Below are positions 27,138 to 33,431 of a stretch of 33,431 nt of DNA, one piece after another. The DNA is taken from contig JACRHU010000047.1 of NCBI GenBank assembly GCA_016211995.1, forward strand, positions 1-33,431, written 5' to 3'. The position numbers were made by a program, and so were the translations under genes. Each line of letters opens with the position of its first letter. Positions within the stretch are counted from its first letter, which is position 1. Under the pieces are notes generated by a model that did not search any database, was not told the origin of the DNA, and saw only the letters and a program-made list of their open reading frames with translations. The stretch is from Candidatus Pacearchaeota archaeon (GTDB taxonomy: Archaea > Nanobdellota > Nanobdellia > Pacearchaeales > DTIR01).

Positions 27138-29930
27138 ATGAAAAGAACATTTATGTCAGAAATACAAAGCATTTCTGAGCATCCTAAAAACCAGACTAAC
27201 AAATCACACTCTAAAGAACGTGGTAAAAATCAAAAGGTTTTTTTGATTTTGATAATTTTAGTAGGCATAGCTTTTCTAAGTCTTGCAAATGCACTTGTTA
27301 TTACTGGTGCTCTGAATACATTTAATTTAACTAAAACAAGCTATGCTCCGGGGGAGTTACTGCAAGGAACAATGAATATAAGCTTGAGAGATGAGCTGAT
27401 TGATAGCATTGTGAAAACAAGTTTGATTAATTTTCAGACAAAACTTATTGATTTTTTAAATAATACTGACCTAGTTGCAGGAAAAGATTATATATGCAAT
27501 CCTGCCAGTTGTGGAAGTTTCTATGATGTTAGAGGAACTCCAGAAAAAATCAAGACAATAATGAGTAAGATAGTCGGTCCCATGGTTGTAGGCAAGAATC
27601 TAGAAATCAAACCCCAAGCATTAACATTTAATGTTTCAGCAGCAGAAACTAGCTCTTTAATATTCACAAGCAGCCCTGTTAAAATTGATTTGCTCAATGA
27701 TGGAACAATAGACTGGATGTATCTTGATGCATCAGATTCTTTTGCTGCAAAATTATACAGCCCTTGTTACACAGAAGTGAATGCTACAAGAGACTTTTTA
27801 ATTGATGCAAATGGTTTTTGCCAGAAAATAAATTTACCAGAATCTTCAAAATTTAAGATTAATGCATTAGTCAGAAAAACAGGAACAGCAGAAGGAAATT
27901 TATATGTTTCGCTATATGACAAGGAAGCAGATTATGCAAGTGACTGGTGTGATATGCCAGAGCCTACTTCTACAACTTATTCAGAGATAAGCTGTATAGC
28001 AGATTTTACTTCTACTGGTGACGGAGAGTATTATGTATGTATAAAAGATACAGAGTCAGATTATGCTTACAAGATAAAAGGTGAAACAACTGATGAAAAA
28101 ATATCCAAGGAAGCATGTCCTGGAGGATATAGGGGATTGCCTCAGGATGCTAGTTCAGATAAAGCAGATGTTGCAATATCCGTGAATGCAGCGTATATTG
28201 CTCCATTTACAAAAACCCTTGTATTTAATTCAGAAGAATTTGATAAAACACATTCTGGAACATTACGAGAGTACTTGCAAGATTATATTTCAAACAAATA
28301 TGGAAATGATTGCATTACAAATAAATGCATAATTCCAATAAATATAACATCAAAAATTTCTATTAGGATAAGCAATTTAGATATTGCTTATTGCTCTGGC
28401 TCTTTATGCGAAACAACTGAATATATGTATGATGTTGTAACGAGCAATGCGAAAATTAAGATGAATTATACAATGCTACCAATTCAAGCTGCAAATCTTT
28501 CTGCTCCAAAAACTCCGGCAAATTACACTGCCAGAGTTTTTATAGGAGACAAAGAAATAGGCACAGCAGAGATAACTGTAGAAAAAGTTCCTATTGTTGT
28601 GGCAATTACCCCTAAAATAATTCCTGCTGCGACACCCACAATAATTATTGCGCTTGTAAATTCTACATTCAATGTAACTAAATTTGAATGGACTTTTGGT
28701 GACGATAGCAGTGAAACAACAACATCAAATACTGTCAGCCATACCTACACAAGCACAGGAACATTCAAAATTTCTGTTAAAGTAACTGATATTAGAGATA
28801 AGAGTTCAACAAGTTATTTCACAGTCATAGCAGGCTCACCAAAAGATATGATTAACTCTTCAATAACTCAGAAAACTAAGCAAGTTGATGATTTTGTTTC
28901 TACATTAAACAGCTATCCTGATTGGGAAATTCCTATAATAAAACAGGTAGCAGGGATAGATGGGATTAAAGCTACGATAAATACAGCCAAGACAAGTTTT
29001 AGTACAGCAACAACAGAAGAAGAATATTTACAAATCATGTCTACCTTATCTTCTTTATCAATCCCTGTAACTATATCGGCTGTATCAACTACTAGTGAAT
29101 TTGAATATCCTGTTGACCCTAATAAAGTTGATCCAGATTTGGTAAGCAAGGCTGGAGCAGGAAGTTATGATCCAGAAAAGACAGATGAAGTAAGAAACGC
29201 AATTGCAGGATGGGCAACAGATAATTTGAATATCAAATTACAAGGGACTGTTTTTGATATCAAAAAAGAAGATAAAACTGATGATTATGTTTCTGTAATC
29301 AATCTGAAAGTAAACCCTAAAACAAGCATAAATGATTCTTTTCTTATTATTTTAGCTGACTACCAAAAAACAAAATTTGCAGATAATTATAATCAGAAGA
29401 ATATCGACGGTTATATAGCAATTACATTAAAATCTGGCAATTTTGAATTTGCAATTCCTGGCAGAATAGACCTTTCTGATTTTGACTTATTTATCTCTCC
29501 AAACTTTGAGGATTTAGGGGCAGGGATAGTAATAGAATGCAATGACAATGGAATATGCGAGTCAGATTTAGGAGAGAATTACAAGAACTGCAGAGTGGAC
29601 TGCAAACCAATTGGTATAGGCATTTTCCTGGCAATAGGATTAATTGTATTTGTTTTTATTCTTTATTTATTCTTAGGCTGGTGGTATGAAACTAAATATG
29701 AATCTTATTTATTCAAGAACAGGCAGGATTTAGCTAATATAATCTTATTCGTTTCTAATGCATTGAATCGTGGAGTAGATGAAAAAGAGATGCGGGAAAA
29801 ACTGAAAAAAGCAGGATGGAATGGCGAGCAGATAGAATATGCAATAAATAAAGTTAAAGGGAAAAAGATGGGAATGCCTGCTTTAAGAAGAGGAATAAAA
29901 AAGAAGCAAATAGAGCTAGGAAGAAGATAG
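27138..29930 (+). CDS. Large surface protein with PKD-like domain and C-terminal TM plus cytoplasmic tail
   Basis: FEWTFGDDSSETTTSNTVSHTYTSTGTFKISVKVTD (PKD); TM IGIFLAIGLIVFVFILYLFLGWW; basic tail. Confidence 0.8.
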   Translation: MKRTFMSEIQSISEHPKNQTNKSHSKERGKNQKVFLILIILVGIAFLSLANALVITGALNTFNLTKTSYAPGELLQGTMNISLRDELIDSIVKTSLINFQTKLIDFLNNTDLVAGKDYICNPASCGSFYDVRGTPEKIKTIMSKIVGPMVVGKNLEIKPQALTFNVSAAETSSLIFTSSPVKIDLLNDGTIDWMYLDASDSFAAKLYSPCYTEVNATRDFLIDANGFCQKINLPESSKFKINALVRKTGTAEGNLYVSLYDKEADYASDWCDMPEPTSTTYSEISCIADFTSTGDGEYYVCIKDTESDYAYKIKGETTDEKISKEACPGGYRGLPQDASSDKADVAISVNAAYIAPFTKTLVFNSEEFDKTHSGTLREYLQDYISNKYGNDCITNKCIIPINITSKISIRISNLDIAYCSGSLCETTEYMYDVVTSNAKIKMNYTMLPIQAANLSAPKTPANYTARVFIGDKEIGTAEITVEKVPIVVAITPKIIPAATPTIIIALVNSTFNVTKFEWTFGDDSSETTTSNTVSHTYTSTGTFKISVKVTDIRDKSSTSYFTVIAGSPKDMINSSITQKTKQVDDFVSTLNSYPDWEIPIIKQVAGIDGIKATINTAKTSFSTATTEEEYLQIMSTLSSLSIPVTISAVSTTSEFEYPVDPNKVDPDLVSKAGAGSYDPEKTDEVRNAIAGWATDNLNIKLQGTVFDIKKEDKTDDYVSVINLKVNPKTSINDSFLIILADYQKTKFADNYNQKNIDGYIAITLKSGNFEFAIPGRIDLSDFDLFISPNFEDLGAGIVIECNDNGICESDLGENYKNCRVDCKPIGIGIFLAIGLIVFVFILYLFLGWWYETKYESYLFKNRQDLANIILFVSNALNRGVDEKEMREKLKKAGWNGEQIEYAINKVKGKKMGMPALRRGIKKKQIELGRR

Positions 29931-30001
29931 AGAGAAATAAAGAGAGATAAAATAGAATAAAAAATAGAAAAACGAAAGATTTAATAATCATAATTGGCAA
30001 G

Positions 30002-30068
30002 ATTAAAACTTAAACAAAAGAAAGAGAGTAGAAATAGATAACCAAATAAAATTAAAACTTAAACAAAA
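30002..30068 (+). repeat. Short direct repeat attaaaacttaaacaaaa (two copies, 49 bp apart)
   Basis: 30002-30019 and 30051-30068. Confidence 0.6.
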
Positions 30069-30084
30069 AATAAAAAGGTGAAAA

Positions 30085-30732
30085 ATGCAGATAAAAATAA
30101 TCCCGAATTTTTTTAAGAGAATTTTCGCTTCATTATTCAAGAAAAAGAAGCACATTCAGCTTGGTTTTTATGGACCTCCAAATGCAGGAAAAACCTCTCT
30201 TGCTAACAGAATATGCAAAGATTGGACAGGCGAAGAGCTAGGAACAGTTACAAAGATTCCTCATGAAACAAGAGAGATACAAATCAAAGAGAAAGTGGAT
30301 ATTAATTTTAAAGGAAGACAGCTGACTTTCAAGCTTGTAGACACACCAGGGATTGCTACAAAAATAGATTACGAAGAGTTTTTGAAATTCGGCCTAACAA
30401 AAAAAGAAGCTAAAGGTAGAGCAAAAGAGGCAACAAAAGGAGTCATTGAAGCAATTAAATGGCTTGATGACATGGATGCTATTATTGTTGTCTTGGACGC
30501 AACATTAAACCCATATAGCCAAGTTAATATAACTATAATCGGAAATATTGTTGCAAGAAGAATTCCTGTGCTTATAGTTGCTAATAAAATTGATTTGCAT
30601 AAAGCAGATACTAAGAAGATTGAGGCTGCTTTTCCAGAATACGAGGTAGTTGGAATAAGCGCAAAGTTAGGGAAGAATATGGAAGAATTTTACGAATCAC
30701 TTTTCAGGCTTTCAAAAAAGAGGAAAGGATAA
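30085..30732 (+). CDS. Era-like small GTPase (archaeal ArvA/OapA-like)
   Basis: G1 GPPNAGKTS, G3 VDTPGIA, G4 NKID; adjacent DUF2073 gene. Confidence 0.85.
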   Translation: MQIKIIPNFFKRIFASLFKKKKHIQLGFYGPPNAGKTSLANRICKDWTGEELGTVTKIPHETREIQIKEKVDINFKGRQLTFKLVDTPGIATKIDYEEFLKFGLTKKEAKGRAKEATKGVIEAIKWLDDMDAIIVVLDATLNPYSQVNITIIGNIVARRIPVLIVANKIDLHKADTKKIEAAFPEYEVVGISAKLGKNMEEFYESLFRLSKKRKG

Positions 30733-30783
30733 AAGGAGGTTGAAAGATAAAAGCAAATGCATTAGTAGCTAATGTGACAATAA

Positions 30784-30883
30784 GCGAGCCATGACAAGCT
30801 CGCACATTTGCAAGCAATCATAAAAACTAAAATGTTTTTAGGATCCTAAAAATCGTAAGATTTTTATGATGTCAATTGCTTGG
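30784..30883 (+). repeat. Structured intergenic element, copy D
   Basis: Hairpin gcgagc-catgacaa-gctcgc; outer stem caagcaat (30811-30818)/attgcttg (30875-30882); hairpin taaaaac-taaaat-gttttta; GGATCC at 30841-30846; hairpin taaaaatc-gtaa-gattttta. Confidence 0.7.
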
Positions 30884-30910
30884 GGCTTATTAAATATCTA
30901 ATAATAAAAA

Positions 30911-31297
30911 ATGGCTAAACTATCTTTAACAATTCAGTTTATACCTTATTCAGAGATAGAATCTTTAACTCCAACAGAAAGAATAAAGAAACTGCTGAAA
31001 ATAGTCCTTGACAATAAAATTGTGTTACTACAAGGAAAACTTAAAGCAGAGGAAGAAGCTAGGCTCATAGAAGATACAATGGTCTTGATAGGTAATGTTA
31101 AAGGTTTCAAAGGTGTAGAGCTTGCAGTGCTTGCACCAAAAGCAGGTACTTCTCCTATATTTAGCAGGATGAGGAAAGGAATTGCTAAACTTCTTGTAGG
31201 AGCACAAGATGTTATAACAATAATCGGACCAGCAACACTTGTAAGAGAAATTAAAAAAGATCCAAGCAAGATAGAATTGTTCTTGAAAGGCAAGTAA
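30911..31297 (+). CDS. DUF2073 family protein (archaeal, Era-like GTPase neighbour; ArvB/OapB-like)
   Basis: LTIQFIPYSEIESLTPTERIKKLLKIVLDNKIVLLQGKLKAEEEARLIEDTM..GVELAVL. Confidence 0.8.
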   Translation: MAKLSLTIQFIPYSEIESLTPTERIKKLLKIVLDNKIVLLQGKLKAEEEARLIEDTMVLIGNVKGFKGVELAVLAPKAGTSPIFSRMRKGIAKLLVGAQDVITIIGPATLVREIKKDPSKIELFLKGK

Positions 31298-31310
31298 TTA
31301 GTTCTTAAGA

Positions 31311-31676
31311 TTATTTATAATTTTTTATTCTATTCAAGACATTAAGAAAACCTTGGTGATTTAATTCATTTCCGTCTCTTTTATCGCTTATCTGCTTGAG
31401 AATACTTATTTCTTTGTCAATGCAATCAACATATTTTTGATAGCCTGGACATTCTGATAAAGATATCCATTCTTTGATTGTTTCTAAATCGAATATGAAA
31501 CCAGTATGATTTAAGTCAGAGCCATTTCTTCTTTCACTTATTCTATTGAGTTTTTCAGTTTCTTGTTTAATTAACTCATTGACTACTTCTGAAATTTTCA
31601 TAGTTTCCATAGAATGGTGTGCATAACTAAAGTTTATAAACCTTATGATGAAAAAGGATTTTTTATTATTTCTCAC
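31311..31676 (-). CDS. Hypothetical protein with internal ~28-aa duplication
   Basis: LNRISERRNGSDLNHTGFIFDLETIKEW and LKQISDKRDGNELNHQGFLNVLNRIKNY; GTG start overlaps upstream TGA, or METMK start at 31610. Confidence 0.6.
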   Translation of the reverse strand: MRNNKKSFFIIRFINFSYAHHSMETMKISEVVNELIKQETEKLNRISERRNGSDLNHTGFIFDLETIKEWISLSECPGYQKYVDCIDKEISILKQISDKRDGNELNHQGFLNVLNRIKNYK

Positions 31677-32332
31677 CTCTTAAGTTCTTTAAGTGTTGGT
31701 AGAAGCCTGTCTATTTCATAACCTATTCCTGGGTATAAAACAAATCCTGTCTTGAAAATATGCCTTGTAAAATAATCTTCGTCTTCTGGAATTCTTTCTA
31801 CTTCGTCTGTAAAGTTTTGGGTTAGTCTTTCCAGCAAACCCATTGCAATATCTGCGTCTATTGGATATTCTTTTACAAATTCTTTTGAAATCTTTTCTAT
31901 CTTTTTATCTCCTGGATCCAGAGTAAATATTCTATATATCTCATTTAGATAACGAGCGACCCTTGTATTGTGTTCACGTACTGCTCTCAGCATTTTCTGA
32001 TTTGATATTATTGAAGCCATGACAACTCCTGTTTGTAGAGCAAGAGATTCATTACCGTGTCTGGTATCTACTTTTCCTTTTTCGTATTTTGGATCATGTT
32101 CCCCTAGATATTCACAAAGAACTTTTCCAATTTCCTGCATGTCTGGTTTTTCAAGTCTAAAAGTTATATAATTTCTTAATTCACTCTCAAAATTTTGTAA
32201 TATCTCCAGAGCACCTTTTTTACCTGTATCTACATATGTATCTTTATCATAAACATGATCTCTTAAGAAAAATGCTGCTTTGTCTATATCTTCATGAAAA
32301 TTATGCACTAACCCTCTTATTAAATTTCTCAT
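31673..32332 (-). CDS. Hypothetical protein
   Basis: 219-aa ORF; no family recognised. Confidence 0.7.
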   Translation of the reverse strand: MRNLIRGLVHNFHEDIDKAAFFLRDHVYDKDTYVDTGKKGALEILQNFESELRNYITFRLEKPDMQEIGKVLCEYLGEHDPKYEKGKVDTRHGNESLALQTGVVMASIISNQKMLRAVREHNTRVARYLNEIYRIFTLDPGDKKIEKISKEFVKEYPIDADIAMGLLERLTQNFTDEVERIPEDEDYFTRHIFKTGFVLYPGIGYEIDRLLPTLKELKR

Positions 32333-32380
32333 TCTAAGGAGTTAAAAATACTTTATATTTTTAAAGATTTATGTTAGAAA

Positions 32381-33142
32381 TCATACATTTCTGAGTGGAA
32401 GATTAAAAAATTCTATTGCATTTTCTGCTGTTTTTCTCCAGACTTCTTCAAAACTTATTTTTTTGATTTCTGCTATTTTCTCTGCAACTGACCTTATTGC
32501 AAGCGGTGTATTTCTTTTTCCAAAACCAAACCAAGGAGAATCAGTTTCAAGCATTATTTTATCAAGTGGAATGTCTCTTGCTATTTTTTTTATGTCTTTT
32601 GAAGTATAGACAGAAGGCCCTATTGATACACTCCAGCCATTTTTCAGTACATAATCAATATGTTTCCTTGAAGAAAATAAATGCATTAACACTTTTGTTT
32701 TTGCATTCTCCTCAAGTATTTTTAGACAATCATCAAAAGCATCCCTGCAATGCACTACAAGAGGCTTTTCTAATTCATTTGCAAGATCTATGAATTCAAG
32801 AAAGATTTCTTTTTGCCTCTGTTTTGTTTCTTCATCTTTAACATGAAAATACTCTAACCCTGTCTCCCCTACTGCGCAAATTTTTTCTTTATTCTGCCTT
32901 ATGAATGAAATTGCATTCTCTATTCCAGAATCTTTTATTTTAGATGCATAAACTGGATGAACAGCCAGAGAAATAAAAACAAAATTCTTGTATTTTTCAT
33001 GCATTTCTAAGGCTAGTTTAAAGTGGGGCATATATGGAGAAGAGCTTATCACTGCTCTTAATTCTTTTTTACAATCTTCAATAACTTTATCTCTATCTGA
33101 ATCATAATCTTTTTGTTCAAGATGGCAATGTACATCTATCAT
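32381..33142 (-). CDS. TatD family hydrolase
   Basis: MIDVHCHL, CAVGETGLEYF, PLVVHCRDA, LETDSPW motifs. Confidence 0.93.
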   Translation of the reverse strand: MIDVHCHLEQKDYDSDRDKVIEDCKKELRAVISSSPYMPHFKLALEMHEKYKNFVFISLAVHPVYASKIKDSGIENAISFIRQNKEKICAVGETGLEYFHVKDEETKQRQKEIFLEFIDLANELEKPLVVHCRDAFDDCLKILEENAKTKVLMHLFSSRKHIDYVLKNGWSVSIGPSVYTSKDIKKIARDIPLDKIMLETDSPWFGFGKRNTPLAIRSVAEKIAEIKKISFEEVWRKTAENAIEFFNLPLRNV

Positions 33143-33281
33143 TCTTTTTCCAGTGTATATGAATTTAAAAACATTTCAGCAGCAGCTTTAAAGTGAGTAT
33201 AATTCATATTTTTCTAAAGTTAATTATATATAAAGATTTCAGCGGCAAAAGTTTTATATATCCTACCTATTTAATCCAGGC

Positions 33282-33431
33282 ATGACACATCAATGCGTGC
33301 ATTGTGGAAAATTGTATCCTACTGCGTCTAAAGAGTTACTTTCAGGATGCAGTTGTGGAAGTCATTTCTTTTTCTTTGTCAGAGAGGAAGCTCTGCCGGC
33401 GCTTCAGGAAGAAACAGCAGACTTAACAACA
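33282..33431 (+). CDS. Zinc-ribbon protein (DUF2072/ArvC/OapC-like), truncated by window end
   Basis: MTHQCVHCGKLYPTASKELLSGCSCGSHFFFFVREEAL. Confidence 0.8.
   Translation, partial: MTHQCVHCGKLYPTASKELLSGCSCGSHFFFFVREEALPALQEETADLTT

Noticed and set aside
30715-30756. Possible sixth tail echo after the GTPase gene (aagaggaaaggataa / aggaggttgaaagataa)
   Set aside because: Purine-rich and short; amino acid agreement is too weak to separate from chance.
31274-31320. Possible tail echo after the DUF2073 gene (LFLKGK* versus LVLKIIY)
   Set aside because: Only three to four residues agree and no stop codon falls at the matching place.

Overview
The window looks like an AT-rich archaeal chromosome segment, probably DPANN-like. 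That placement is inferred from gene content only. Core features are a two-domain Lrp/AsnC regulator, a radical SAM protein, a HEPN/MNT toxin-antitoxin pair whose HepT has an in-frame TGA, Kae1/TsaD, and an archaeal SRP RNA that the ORF track misses (a spurious antisense ORF lies over it). About 8.3-18.7 kb is a type IV pilus-like cluster: several class III-signal pilin-like proteins, an intein-containing secretion ATPase and two TadC/PilC-like membrane proteins. Archease and an intein-containing RtcB follow, then large SLH/PKD-type surface proteins, an Era-like GTPase with DUF2073 and a distal zinc-ribbon protein, and TatD. Two unexpected patterns stand out. (1) C-terminal tail echoes: after the stop codons of at least five genes, one or two short diverged copies of the gene's own last ~9-13 codons, including a stop codon, follow. 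The differences are mostly synonymous or conservative. (2) A dispersed intergenic structured element occurs in four copies: a hairpin with a TGAC/TGAT loop, then two hairpins flanking GGATCC. In three copies these sit inside an outer stem whose sequence varies but stays paired. Two copies flank the SRP RNA gene. No CRISPR array, rRNA or tRNA was recognised. All homology calls come from reading the sequences; no searches were run.
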